Source of the DNA: a virus
IMG/VR virus record: IMGVR_UViG_3300048587_000705
Location: 34,643 to 98,642 of that record
Direction: 5' to 3' (one strand)
Length of the DNA stretch: 64,000 bases
Shown here: piece by piece, positions 44,145 to 52,143 of the stretch
Position numbering within the stretch: position 1 is the stretch's first letter
How the letters are laid out: every line of letters starts with the position of its first letter
The notes under the pieces: model-generated
The model's database searches: none
What the model was told of the DNA's origin: nothing
The model's input: the letters and a program-made list of their open reading frames with translations, nothing else
Made by a program: the position numbers and the translations under genes

Positions 44145-44671
44145 TTAATTTTGCTGTCCACTATTCTTTTTGCCTGTTTGTAGTAATCCGCAGCCATTGC
44201 TATCTCACCGAGCCTTGCCGATGCGTCCGCCGCCTCTATCAAAAGCTTACACGTCCATAATACCTCTGCCGTTTCTTTGTCCTGCCGTGATATATCAAAT
44301 CCCAAGGACGTGTATATCTTGTCAAGATTAAGTTGCAGTCTCTCACTGCGCATGTAGTAACGCTCCTTGTAAAACTTGTCGGGAGAACCTTTTACCTTTA
44401 TATGGTATATTCCGTCGGGTAGTTCCACTTGCTCTTCCTCACAACCCGCACCACAGGTTATACCCAAGAGCGTTGAGTTGAATACAAGTATCGTGTTCTT
44501 TTTGTCTATGTAGCTTACGTGCGCGTTTGAGCTTCCCGGCAACGTCACCTCGATTATGGCGGGCTTGTCATAAATATGGCTCCACTGGCTCGTATCAGCT
44601 ATCAACAGTTTTTTTGGGTCATATGTTTTTATGACCTGAAAATCTATTTCTATTTTGTTCAGGTTTGCCAT
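44138..44671 (-). CDS. Conserved virion or tail-associated protein (177 aa)
   Basis: A beta-rich N-terminal half (KAIIEVTLPGSSN-like strand; GIYHIKVKGSP) and a helical C-terminal half (LLIEAADASARLGEIAMAAD). The N-terminal half has a Cys pair (CGAGCEEEQ). It overlaps the fibre gene by 7 nt and the 97-aa gene by 1 nt. This pattern, a beta domain followed by a four-helix tail beside fibre genes, is what I would expect of an adaptor linking fibres to the particle. No family name can be given. Confidence 0.65.
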   Translation of the reverse strand: MANLNKIEIDFQVIKTYDPKKLLIADTSQWSHIYDKPAIIEVTLPGSSNAHVSYIDKKNTILVFNSTLLGITCGAGCEEEQVELPDGIYHIKVKGSPDKFYKERYYMRSERLQLNLDKIYTSLGFDISRQDKETAEVLWTCKLLIEAADASARLGEIAMAADYYKQAKRIVDSKINC

Positions 44672-44964
44672 TATTCTTTGCAGGTTATTCCCTCTATTTC
44701 TGTTTTAAGTATTTTTATGGCCTGTACAAGGTCAAACCATTGGAATTTTATGTTCGGTAAATCTTCCAGACCGTTATAGTCCTCCGTTTTTTTGGAGAGT
44801 TCCTCCACGGCAATCTTTATCCTGTAGGGGAGGTTGAACCAAGTTATATCCTGAACAAGGCTCTTGTAAAACGCATTATCGCTGCAAGAATCTATATTCT
44901 GTGGAATGGTCATTATCTGTTTTGTTGCCGATGGAAGATTCCACCATTGTACGGTTGTAGCCAT
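44671..44964 (-). CDS. Small aromatic-rich protein beside endolysin (97 aa)
   Basis: Contains repeated 'WFNLP/WWNLP' motifs (VQWWNLPSATK; ITWFNLPYRIK; FQWFDLVQAIKILK), i.e. three related segments of about 30 residues, which suggests an internal repeat. It lies directly after the endolysin gene (no gap) and overlaps the 177-aa gene by 1 nt. No membrane helix. Function unknown; a fibre-attachment or virion adaptor protein would fit the setting. Confidence 0.6.
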   Translation of the reverse strand: MATTVQWWNLPSATKQIMTIPQNIDSCSDNAFYKSLVQDITWFNLPYRIKIAVEELSKKTEDYNGLEDLPNIKFQWFDLVQAIKILKTEIEGITCKE

Positions 44965-45606
44965 TTATATGTTTTTTAGTATGTTGTAATAGTGGTTGGT
45001 TCTCTCTATACGCTCTTTTAAGTGGTTTGGTGTATATCTTGAATTTGGGTTGCCGAGGTTTACATGTTTTGACACTTTTGTAATGTTCTGCGTGTTCACT
45101 GTCTTGGTATTGTCCCACACATCGTTTTCGTTGAAATAGTACAGGGCGGATTCAAAGTAGTATTTATCAGCGATTTTTTCAGGGTTGTCCAATATGGACA
45201 TATCTCCCATCTTTTGGGCAAAACGCTCGTGGTTGTTTTTAAATGTTATTTGAATTGCCCCTTGCCCCCTATATCTCCATCCATCACCTGACTCCTCGTC
45301 TCCGTTCCCACCTTGGTTAGCGTACACTCTGTTAGCTATTTTCTCAGGCTTACGAGCATATTTATCAGCCAACTCTTTCGTAGGGAAGTATTTACCAAAC
45401 GTAGCTAACAGCCCTTGTGCAGAATAATTTAAATTCTCCGTTCCATACCTAAAACCCCCAGTTTCCACATCAGCTTGCCCAAGCAAAAAAGCTGTTTCTT
45501 CTTTGTTGGTGCCGAACAGTTCCATCATTTTTGTCAAGGTCTTTTTGCCTATTATACCGTCAGGATAAAGCCCGTTCTCTTTTTGAAATTTTTTTATGTA
45601 CTTCAA
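44965..45606 (-). CDS. Endolysin, GH19 chitinase-like with PG-binding N-terminus
   Basis: 213 aa. Residues 3-30 are a short peptidoglycan-binding motif (IKKFQKENGLYPDGIIGKK). The rest is a GH19 (lysozyme-like fold) catalytic domain with QADVETGGF (likely general acid E48), TENLNYSA (E57 as second acid), and WRYRGQGAIQITFKNNH. It cleaves peptidoglycan at lysis. The start must be the TTG at 45606: no ATG, GTG or other TTG precedes it in frame before a stop, and a later ATG would remove the PG-binding motif. The start codon is the last part of a 101-nt repeat also found at 59.7 kb. Nearby small membrane proteins may be its holins. Confidence 0.9.
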   Translation of the reverse strand: MKYIKKFQKENGLYPDGIIGKKTLTKMMELFGTNKEETAFLLGQADVETGGFRYGTENLNYSAQGLLATFGKYFPTKELADKYARKPEKIANRVYANQGGNGDEESGDGWRYRGQGAIQITFKNNHERFAQKMGDMSILDNPEKIADKYYFESALYYFNENDVWDNTKTVNTQNITKVSKHVNLGNPNSRYTPNHLKERIERTNHYYNILKNI

Positions 45607-45704
45607 AATTGTATGTATTAAGTTAATAATGTTTACTTACTGCTTCACTGGATGCCCGTCGGCGTGTCCTCCACAGTCACTTCGGGTATTTTTAGCCCTG
45701 TTTA
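45604..45704 (-). repeat. 101-nt intergenic repeat, copy 1 (before endolysin)
   Basis: Nearly identical to 59678-59778 (five differences, all transitions, counted by eye). Both copies end on the coding strand with TTTTG, the TTG being the start codon of the next gene. Three of the five changes fall in the loop or bulge of a predicted hairpin (GGA-Cx-CGCC-N4-GGCA-TCC, one C-A mismatch). It also has an open frame on the same strand ending in CGGHADGHPVKQ-stop but without ATG, GTG or TTG start. It may be a leader RNA, a regulatory cassette or a mobile short repeat. Confidence 0.85.
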
Positions 45705-45730
45705 TTAAATCTTTATTATGAAATAACTAC

Positions 45731-46141
45731 CTATTTTCTTTTGTACGGTTGTTTTGTATTGTGGTGATGGTCATTGTCGCCGTAGTCATATCTATCGTAT
45801 CTTCCACTACCTTCGTTTCCAGATCCATATACCTCTCCGCGCCCACCAAGCATCCTGTTTACCTTGTCGAGTACTATATCAGGCATCTTCTCTATCGCCA
45901 CCTTTACCAGCCCTATACCTATTATTCCCCCAACTATCCCTATGATACCCACCCATCCACGTATGTCAAAGTTTATGGAAAGCTCGTAGTCCAAAAAGGC
46001 TATGGCAAAGGCCGTTATTATTATGAACATCAATTTTGTGCGGCTGTTCGTATGGTTGTTTATCTCGTAGAACGCTCTTACCAACGACCCCACCAAAGAT
46101 GTTATCAGTGCTATGGCAAGCACGTTGTATTCGAGTTCCAT
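45731..46141 (-). CDS. Membrane protein, candidate holin (136 aa)
   Basis: Three hydrophobic segments: ALITSLVGSLVRAFY (about 10-25), LMFIIITAFAIAFLDY (37-52) and GWVGIIGIVGGIIGIGLV (62-79). These are followed by a soluble, charged, His/Tyr/Gly-rich tail (SGNEGSGRYDRYDYGDND, then HHHN). This build (three helices plus charged tail) fits a class I holin. Position supports it: the GH19 endolysin follows after the 101-nt repeat and another small membrane protein precedes it. No direct family match claimed. Confidence 0.65.
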   Translation of the reverse strand: MELEYNVLAIALITSLVGSLVRAFYEINNHTNSRTKLMFIIITAFAIAFLDYELSINFDIRGWVGIIGIVGGIIGIGLVKVAIEKMPDIVLDKVNRMLGGRGEVYGSGNEGSGRYDRYDYGDNDHHHNTKQPYKRK

Positions 46142-46155
46142 AAAATACTGGTTTT

Positions 46156-46350
46156 TTAGATTTTTTTAAAATATTCCTTTGTGTCTTTTACTATGTGGTA
46201 GAGCCCATATGCACACAGTATCGAAGATATCAGTGCACCTATTATAAAAACGTAGTTGACCTGCAATACCACTTGTTCCGTGCTGAACAGAAGTCCTACG
46301 GTACCAAGTATCGCGGCACCTATCTTTCCTATATAATCCATTTGTCTCAA
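46156..46350 (-). CDS. Small membrane protein, second holin-like (64 aa)
   Basis: Two hydrophobic helices (IGAAILGTVGLLFSTEQVVL and VFIIGALISSILCAYGLYHIV) and a basic C-terminus (KDTKEYFKKI), i.e. a class II holin-like hairpin. It lies 14 nt upstream of the 136-aa membrane protein in the same operon, so the two may act as holin and antiholin. The strong terminator of the capsid operon lies just upstream, but I see no perfect -33/-7 promoter in the gap, so read-through or an unusual promoter would drive it. Confidence 0.6.
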   Translation of the reverse strand: MRQMDYIGKIGAAILGTVGLLFSTEQVVLQVNYVFIIGALISSILCAYGLYHIVKDTKEYFKKI

Positions 46351-46360
46351 AATTCTTTGT

Positions 46361-46393
46361 AGAAAAAAGGGAGGAGTTGTTGTTTCTCCTCCC
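46361..46393 (-). terminator. Rho-independent terminator after capsid operon
   Basis: Minus strand: GGGAGGAG-AAACAACAA-CTCCTCCC (46393-46369), perfect 8-bp stem, followed by TTTTTTCT. It lies 38 nt after the stop of the 741-aa gene and separates head genes from the lysis and appendage genes. Confidence 0.85.
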
Positions 46394-46430
46394 TTGTCCT
46401 CTGGTTAAAAAATATGTGTGTCTGTTGTTC

Positions 46431-48656
46431 TTACACTGCTGCTCCGTAGGCTTGTACCCCGTTTACTCCCGCTGCTCCCGCAAGGTCGTTCAAGAGTGCC
46501 TCCAAAGGTAGGTGCTTCCCTACTTCCACGGCTATTTGATAGTTGAATTTCTCAACATGGTCAGGCAACAATTCCCCTTGGTCAAGTCTCGGCGCCACTG
46601 TCACGGTGTAGATTACGTACTGTGCGTTTGCCTTTAATACGCTCTCCTCGCCCAAAATCTGCTTGGTGTACTCGTTCATGTGCCCGTCAGCTATGTTTCT
46701 GTGGCGTGGGTACCCGTTAAAGTAGGTAAAGTCCCTGTCCTCAAATGCCCAAAGCTGTCCACCAAGGTTCTCAAGTTCCGTTGCTCTTGACAGTACCTTT
46801 ACGTTGAAACGTTTTCTTCCTGTCTTAAAGGAGTTGTAGGTCTCGGTAGGATATCCGCCCGCTACCTCGATACGAACCGAGCTGTTGTAGAACGGTACGG
46901 CATCTCTTAAATCCTCTCCCGGAGCAGAGATTGTTTCCTTGCCCTTGATACGGATTCCCATCAAAGCTGTCTCGCTATATACAGGCTCTTCTTTTACCCA
47001 GTCTGTAAAATCAAATGGGTCTGGTGCCTCTGATGTAAATGCGTCGGTAAAGATAACGTCGCACTCATCGCACACAATATTCGTGGTAACGGTTGTGGAG
47101 TACACTGTCTGGCATCCACCTTCTATATTACCCTCTACATTTGATTGTTCCGCCACTGTTCCCGCAAGGTCGCCCGATGCGTTTGTGATGGTGATATCGA
47201 CCGCATCCTCGTCCTCGTTTACAAAGGTAAGTACCGCTGCGTTTGCTGTTACGGTTATACCAAGCGCGGCAAGATCGTCCTCATGTGCTGTAACAAAATC
47301 CGTTGCTGTCTGTGTAAGCGAGCTGTTAAAGGTGGCAAGATAATTTGTTCCCTCAACGTTTATGTTCGCGGTTCCAGATGTTCCAGTAAGTGTAATCGCT
47401 TGGCTAACTGCCCCTGCGTCCATCTGTGCAATGGCTATGGTCAGGTCTGGATAAGCTTCCTGTACCTCTGCCAATCGGCTGTTGCCACAACCGTCGTCCT
47501 TCAACTGTAATGTGTAAGTCTCGCTCTTTGCGTAGCATACGTCACCAGCTACCCAAGAAACGGTTGTCTCTGTCTCCTCAATACAAAGTTTTGAAAGATC
47601 CCCCACGAGGTCTACGGTCGCTGTCGGGTTAGCTGTCACGAAGGTGCCCACCTCTACGTCGGTCAGTTTGTCGTCCAACACGATTGTGTAGGTTCCCTTA
47701 CCGCTGTCAGAGCCCTGTCTTACTACCGAGCCCGCAACAAACCCCGGAAGGTTGTCCACGGTCGTGGATAGGTCTGCCCCGTCGTCCTCTAAGGTGACGT
47801 TGTACAGAAAACCTTCTGTGTACCCGTCATATCCGTCAGGACAGTCCTCACAGTTCTGTAGTACGGAAGTCGTGGTCATTGTATAGTCGGCAGGTGCGTC
47901 GTCCGCTGTCGGTTGCAATATTGTGTACTTACCGTCAACAAAGTTTACCTTTATCCCGTTGTACTGTGCCTGAACGTCCCCCAAAGAGTTTGAGTTCTGG
48001 TCACCGCTAAGGGCAAGTGTATAGAAAGTGTGCGATACACCGTTCTCGGTCAAATCTGCCTTTTCGCTGTTTGTGGGGAAGATGTCGATGTAGTTGGTGA
48101 TAGGGGTACTCTCCTTTAACCAAGTGTTCTTTAGTCTTTCCACCGCTTTTTCAACGATTTCCTGATTGGTCTGCTCGTCGTTCTCCTTGTCGAAGTAAAG
48201 ACGTACTGTCTCGGTTGCGCCCGGATATCCAAGGATACCAAGACCCGCTCCCGAAATGGTGATATCAAGTACCTCATGGTCACCCGTCTCAAAGGTAAGT
48301 GCCGTTGATGCGTTTATCCCATCGTATCCGATAAGAAGTTCGTCCACGGTCTTTTTCAACGATGGTGCATGTACGTCAATACCTACTACCTCGCTCAGTT
48401 TAAAGGCGCGTGTGGACTTTGCCTTGCTGTCCTGTGTACGTGCAGCGCCCAAGGGTGCCACACCTACCCTGATTTCATATTCTCGGTTCTTTGGCGCGCC
48501 AGCAAAATTGCTCACCGCTTTCAATCCGTTCTTGGTGTTGTTCTTTGTCTCAAAGATACCTAATTGACCTTTTGCAAGGTTCAATGATCCACCGCTTGTA
48601 AGTACGTTACCGTTCAATGTTGGCAAGAAACGGTCCATTCCTCTGTTTACTCCCAT
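46431..48656 (-). CDS. Large head-region virion protein with inserted module (741 aa)
   Basis: The N-terminus (MGVNRGMDRFLPTLNGNVL, LNLAKGQLGIF) and the C-terminal region (YNSFKTGRKRFNVKVLSRAT, EYTKQILGEESVL) are beta-rich and aromatic. The middle (about residues 420-500) holds a copy of the GTSGTANINV module found twice in the muzzle-like protein, followed by a Cys-containing strand (TNIVCDECDVIF). It follows MCP, a 321-aa protein and a connector in the operon and ends before a strong terminator. An auxiliary capsid or head-decorating protein is the most natural reading; a tail-sheath role is unlikely because nothing else suggests a contractile tail. Confidence 0.7.
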   Translation of the reverse strand: MGVNRGMDRFLPTLNGNVLTSGGSLNLAKGQLGIFETKNNTKNGLKAVSNFAGAPKNREYEIRVGVAPLGAARTQDSKAKSTRAFKLSEVVGIDVHAPSLKKTVDELLIGYDGINASTALTFETGDHEVLDITISGAGLGILGYPGATETVRLYFDKENDEQTNQEIVEKAVERLKNTWLKESTPITNYIDIFPTNSEKADLTENGVSHTFYTLALSGDQNSNSLGDVQAQYNGIKVNFVDGKYTILQPTADDAPADYTMTTTSVLQNCEDCPDGYDGYTEGFLYNVTLEDDGADLSTTVDNLPGFVAGSVVRQGSDSGKGTYTIVLDDKLTDVEVGTFVTANPTATVDLVGDLSKLCIEETETTVSWVAGDVCYAKSETYTLQLKDDGCGNSRLAEVQEAYPDLTIAIAQMDAGAVSQAITLTGTSGTANINVEGTNYLATFNSSLTQTATDFVTAHEDDLAALGITVTANAAVLTFVNEDEDAVDITITNASGDLAGTVAEQSNVEGNIEGGCQTVYSTTVTTNIVCDECDVIFTDAFTSEAPDPFDFTDWVKEEPVYSETALMGIRIKGKETISAPGEDLRDAVPFYNSSVRIEVAGGYPTETYNSFKTGRKRFNVKVLSRATELENLGGQLWAFEDRDFTYFNGYPRHRNIADGHMNEYTKQILGEESVLKANAQYVIYTVTVAPRLDQGELLPDHVEKFNYQIAVEVGKHLPLEALLNDLAGAAGVNGVQAYGAAV
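47155..47400 (-). repeat. GTSGTANINV module, copy C (in 741-aa protein)
   Basis: Encodes LTGTSGTANINVEGTNYLA, SLTQTATDFVTAHEDDLAAL, ITVTANAAVLTFV and NASGDLAGTV. At DNA level it is closest to copy B at 29.0-29.2 kb. A gene-conversion or domain-transfer event between two unrelated virion genes explains it. Confidence 0.8.
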
Positions 48657-48687
48657 TTTTTTGTGTTTTGATTAAAATTTGTGTTTG

Positions 48688-49362
48688 TTATTGTATATTC
48701 TCTTTTTCTCTGAGTTTGTCCGCTTGGAACGCGGGGTTCTCGTTGTTGAGCTTGAAGTCCCCTACCATTGCCGATATTATCCTGTCGAGCACTTGGTCTG
48801 GAAGCTCTATTTTCTTTGATGGGTCAAATCCCGATTCTGGGTTGTCCTCGTCAAGTAGCCCTATCTGGTTGGGGCGTCTGTAGTATGAAAGGTACATGTC
48901 CTTTACCTCGCTGTCCTTTTCCTTGTAGACTTTTATCCTGTCCTGTGAAAGGTGGTAGGGAAACTCTCTGTAGTCAAAGGAGGGTCCAAAAAAGCTGTCT
49001 GTCAGTATCTGCCCCCTGTCCTCGTCGCGTATCTCAAAAAGCTCTATGCGTACGTTGGTGCACTTTCCCTTCTGTGCCCTTGCCCAAGCATAGGATCCCT
49101 CTAAGTAATCCTCCGGCAACTTGAAATCGACGTGGTCGTTGTGCGTGTTGGAAGGGTCTATCCTCTTGTCGTCAACAAGCAGTACCTGAATATCCTTTAA
49201 CTCATCGTACTGCCTGTTGTTGAGGTACCATTTTATGTGCCTTACCGACAGTTCGTTGTACATGACCACGAACCTTTCCCTGTTTGTGCTGAGGTTGCTG
49301 TTCGTTCCGTTCTTTTCGGACTTTATTATATAGCGTTTGTACGCTTCCTCGGCGGTGGTCAT
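48688..49362 (-). CDS. Head-tail connector/ring protein (224 aa)
   Basis: Begins MTTAEEAYKRYIIKSEKN, with a C-terminal helical block (IELPDQVLDRIISAMVGDFK, then LNNENPAF). Central strands include DHVDFKLPEDYLEGSYAWA. Proteins with a 'LP-D-VLDRIIxxxVxDFxLNNxNPxxQ' ending occur in crAss-like phages and podoviruses as ring or adaptor proteins next to the portal. It lies 10 nt after the 321-aa gene in the head operon. The connector role is inferred; the soluble alpha/beta composition fits. Confidence 0.72.
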   Translation of the reverse strand: MTTAEEAYKRYIIKSEKNGTNSNLSTNRERFVVMYNELSVRHIKWYLNNRQYDELKDIQVLLVDDKRIDPSNTHNDHVDFKLPEDYLEGSYAWARAQKGKCTNVRIELFEIRDEDRGQILTDSFFGPSFDYREFPYHLSQDRIKVYKEKDSEVKDMYLSYYRRPNQIGLLDEDNPESGFDPSKKIELPDQVLDRIISAMVGDFKLNNENPAFQADKLREKENIQ

Positions 49363-49372
49363 TTACTATATT

Positions 49373-50338
49373 TTATTGTTCGAGTGCTACGATAATCTCC
49401 TGTAGTTTTGGGTTTTTGGCTATTGTCCTTGCCACTTCTTTTAGGTTTGTGCCCAATTGCTCCTCACCTATTACGTACATCTCGCGCTCTTTTGCAATCT
49501 TCTTTGTGCGTACGAGCTTCTGTACCTTTTGGTAAAATGAAAGTTCTTGATAGCCGTTCTTTTCGGAACCGAGCTCTACTGCGGATATAAAGTTCTTTTT
49601 GTTCTGGTAGGCGTTCTTTTTGTCGTCCACGTACATTTTAAAAGCGGACGATGCTAACTGTTTGTCCATATCCTTTCCGCCGGGGATAGGTATGCCAATA
49701 TAGTTCATTACCAACGAAAGAAGTTCCGTGTCGCCATTTAGCAATGAGTAGAACATACCTGACGCTTGTATATCCAAAGAATCGTTTTCCTGTTGTACGG
49801 TCTTTGCCTGTTCCTTGTTCTCTATCGAAAACTGTGCATATCTGTAGTTGGGGTTGCTGTCCTCTCCTTTTGGTGCCACTTTTCCGTGGAGTGCCACTTG
49901 GAACAGTTCGAGTAGGTGGTCTGGACGCTCTGTGTTGAATATCCGTCCCCTGTGCAGTTTTACGCCATAATCGAGCCAAAAATCATTGTCTGCCTTATAG
50001 TCAAGTTTTCCTTTTCCCAAGGTCTTTTCAAGTGGCTCGACGATATTCTGTCTTGCGGTGTTAACCAACCTCTTTACCTCATCGGAGGGCATTCCCGCAT
50101 AGCATGGCGACTCCTCGTAGAGTCCTGTGTCCCACACACCCATGTCCCTGTTGAAAGGGACTGCCTCTATGTTCATTCCATATTCGGCCAAATATTTTGT
50201 TGTACGGTGTTCTTTGAACCCATCGGGCGCGCTACCGTCATACTTTGGGCTCACCTGATAGATGTTCCCTTTTTCAATGGATATGTCCTTTACCTGTAAG
50301 GTGCTGGGTACCACTGATGTCTTTTTTGCTGTTGCCAT
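49373..50338 (-). CDS. Head-region conserved protein (321 aa)
   Basis: Mixed alpha/beta protein with a Lys-rich C-terminus (KLVRTKKIAKEREMYVIGEE). A central segment (SGMFYSLLNGDTELLSLVMN) is helical. No signal peptide, membrane helix or enzyme motif. It sits between the MCP and the connector, a position held in crAss-like phages by a conserved structural gene of unknown detail. A minor capsid or head-completion role is likely but not shown. The upstream gap contains a hairpin that may reduce read-through from the strongly expressed MCP gene. Confidence 0.7.
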   Translation of the reverse strand: MATAKKTSVVPSTLQVKDISIEKGNIYQVSPKYDGSAPDGFKEHRTTKYLAEYGMNIEAVPFNRDMGVWDTGLYEESPCYAGMPSDEVKRLVNTARQNIVEPLEKTLGKGKLDYKADNDFWLDYGVKLHRGRIFNTERPDHLLELFQVALHGKVAPKGEDSNPNYRYAQFSIENKEQAKTVQQENDSLDIQASGMFYSLLNGDTELLSLVMNYIGIPIPGGKDMDKQLASSAFKMYVDDKKNAYQNKKNFISAVELGSEKNGYQELSFYQKVQKLVRTKKIAKEREMYVIGEEQLGTNLKEVARTIAKNPKLQEIIVALEQ

Positions 50339-50368
50339 TATTGTTTGGTTTTTGGTTTTTAGGTCGTT

Positions 50369-50393
50369 CCCCTCCTCCGTTGTGGAAGAGGGG
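50369..50393 (-). terminator. Hairpin after MCP gene, possible partial terminator
   Basis: Minus strand: CCCCTC-T-TCC-ACAAC-GGA-G-GAGGGG (50393-50369), a 9-bp stem with one internal mismatch, located 18 nt after the MCP stop. There is no good U-run after it (AACGACC), so it is likely a processing or partial termination signal and not a full terminator. Confidence 0.4.
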
Positions 50394-50410
50394 TGTTTCC
50401 TATTTTATTC

Positions 50411-52111
50411 TTAGTTAAAGCCTTTTCGCTCTGACTTTTCAAGTTCAATCATCACAAACTTGCTCGGATCCTCTAACCACACCGAACAGTTGTTGTATGC
50501 CCAGAACTCCTGTGCAATGGTCTTGTTGGATGCCACGATGTCGGATGATTTTCTCATGTCGTAACGTCCATTTATCATACCACTGTACTGCATCGGTCCT
50601 TCTGGTTTCACGATGTACACGTTTGAGTTTGCGTTGCCGCCCGCTACAAGTGAAGTGTTCTTTGGAAGGTTCTTCTGGTTGTTAGAGTAAACTTGGTCTG
50701 TCGCGTTCCATATAATCATAGAGTATGTAGTGTGCGCCTTGTTCTCTCCGTGCATACCTTTTGAAAAACGGTCCTGCATCATTCCGTGGTCAAGGGATGC
50801 GTCGCGCTCGATCTCTACCTGACCTAATTGTGGAACGTACACGGAAGTAAATCGTATCGGTCTCCAAGAAAGGTTCGTAGGGTCGGTTCCCTGAACTGGG
50901 TTCGGTATCTGTCTGTCCGCTCCAAGGAATGGTCCAAGTGCCGTTTGTTGTGCCAATATTTCCTTTTGGAAAAGGTCTATCATGTTCTCGAAGGCCAACG
51001 TACCGCACTTGAATTTTATACGTCTCTGTTCATACTCAAGGTCTGGGTTCATACGGAACACATATTCCGCTGCCTGTTTTACGTGGGTAAAGGTGATTCC
51101 TCCCGGCTTACCGTACTTGATGATAAATCCTCGGCGAAGTTGGTGCCAAAGTCCCTCGTTGAAACGGATAACACCGTTGGTATCTTTTATGGTACCAGCT
51201 CTTTGGAAAAGAATCTGCGTACCAGTCAATTTGTTCAACTGTTTTCCTACAAGGTATTCAACTGTAGAACCAATGTTGGCGGTAGATTTGATAGGTCCGT
51301 TTGCACCTAAGTCCATACGTACGGCAAATTCGCCGTAACCGTTCATATCCATCTCACCCTGTATCTTGTTCAAATAGTCCTTTGCGGTAGCCTCTGCGCG
51401 CCCAAGGTTCTTTGAGTCGGCCATACCCGTTACCCAACCTTCCACACCTCGTGTAGAACCTAACCTGAACTCACATCGCATTGACCCTACTTGGTCGGGC
51501 ATCTGTAATTTTGCAAATTTTGTGCCGTATTCCGATACACCATGACCGATTACAAAGTATTCGATACCTTTTGCAAGCTTATAAGGTTGGTACCACTCGG
51601 CAGGGTCGTTCGTTACAAGTTTCACTGGGTGGATATATCCCGTTCCCGTGAACTTTACCTCTTCCTCCTCGGCGACCATAATCTGCTGCCCGTCAAAAGA
51701 GTCGTAGGTCAAAGTCGTTCCCGGGGCAAATTCCTTGTTCAGGGCTATGTAAAAAATAGAACCGTCGACACCAGCGTAGTTCTGGTTGGACATATCCGCC
51801 TCTGTATAGCATCCCCTGTCCTCGTAGATAGGTACGTCATATGTAAATGCACCGTCCCATCCGTTTACCTCGATTACGGCCTTGCTGTTTACAAGGTCGT
51901 CGTAGATAGATTTTGTCTGGTTGGGGGAACCTTGGTTCCAGAACTGCATAAGTCCCCTATGGTTCTCCATGGGGTCTTCCATATACCATGAATGTAGGGA
52001 AGGGTTGTCAAAATATCCCTGAAAGGCCTTGCTGACCTCTTTCTGCCCCATAAAAGCGATAACTTGGTTACCGTTTCTTATGGTCGGAATTCCTTGTTGT
52101 TGTATTGCCAT
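50411..52111 (-). CDS. Major capsid protein (HK97-fold, crAss-like)
   Basis: 566 aa, somewhat longer than gut crAss-like MCPs (about 490-510). It has the expected order for the family: a short N-terminal arm (GQKEVSKAFQGYFDNPSLH), an E-loop/beta region (EDRGCYTEADMSNQNYAG, IFYIALNKEFAPGTTLTYDS), an internal helix-rich part (VGKQLNKLTGTQILFQRAGT) and a C-terminal beta domain (VQGTDPTNLSWRPIRFTSVY). It follows the acidic scaffold-like gene with a 32-nt AT-rich leader and is followed by the connector genes. Forms the T=9-like capsid in known relatives. The call is based on position, length and fold-like pattern. Confidence 0.85.
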   Translation of the reverse strand: MAIQQQGIPTIRNGNQVIAFMGQKEVSKAFQGYFDNPSLHSWYMEDPMENHRGLMQFWNQGSPNQTKSIYDDLVNSKAVIEVNGWDGAFTYDVPIYEDRGCYTEADMSNQNYAGVDGSIFYIALNKEFAPGTTLTYDSFDGQQIMVAEEEEVKFTGTGYIHPVKLVTNDPAEWYQPYKLAKGIEYFVIGHGVSEYGTKFAKLQMPDQVGSMRCEFRLGSTRGVEGWVTGMADSKNLGRAEATAKDYLNKIQGEMDMNGYGEFAVRMDLGANGPIKSTANIGSTVEYLVGKQLNKLTGTQILFQRAGTIKDTNGVIRFNEGLWHQLRRGFIIKYGKPGGITFTHVKQAAEYVFRMNPDLEYEQRRIKFKCGTLAFENMIDLFQKEILAQQTALGPFLGADRQIPNPVQGTDPTNLSWRPIRFTSVYVPQLGQVEIERDASLDHGMMQDRFSKGMHGENKAHTTYSMIIWNATDQVYSNNQKNLPKNTSLVAGGNANSNVYIVKPEGPMQYSGMINGRYDMRKSSDIVASNKTIAQEFWAYNNCSVWLEDPSKFVMIELEKSERKGFN

Positions 52112-52143
52112 TTTTGTGTGTGTTTGTTATGTATTGATTAATT

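Noticed and set aside
46431-48656. Contractile tail sheath
   Set aside because: No other contractile-tail gene (tube, baseplate wedge) is present; the operon position fits a head-decorating protein better.
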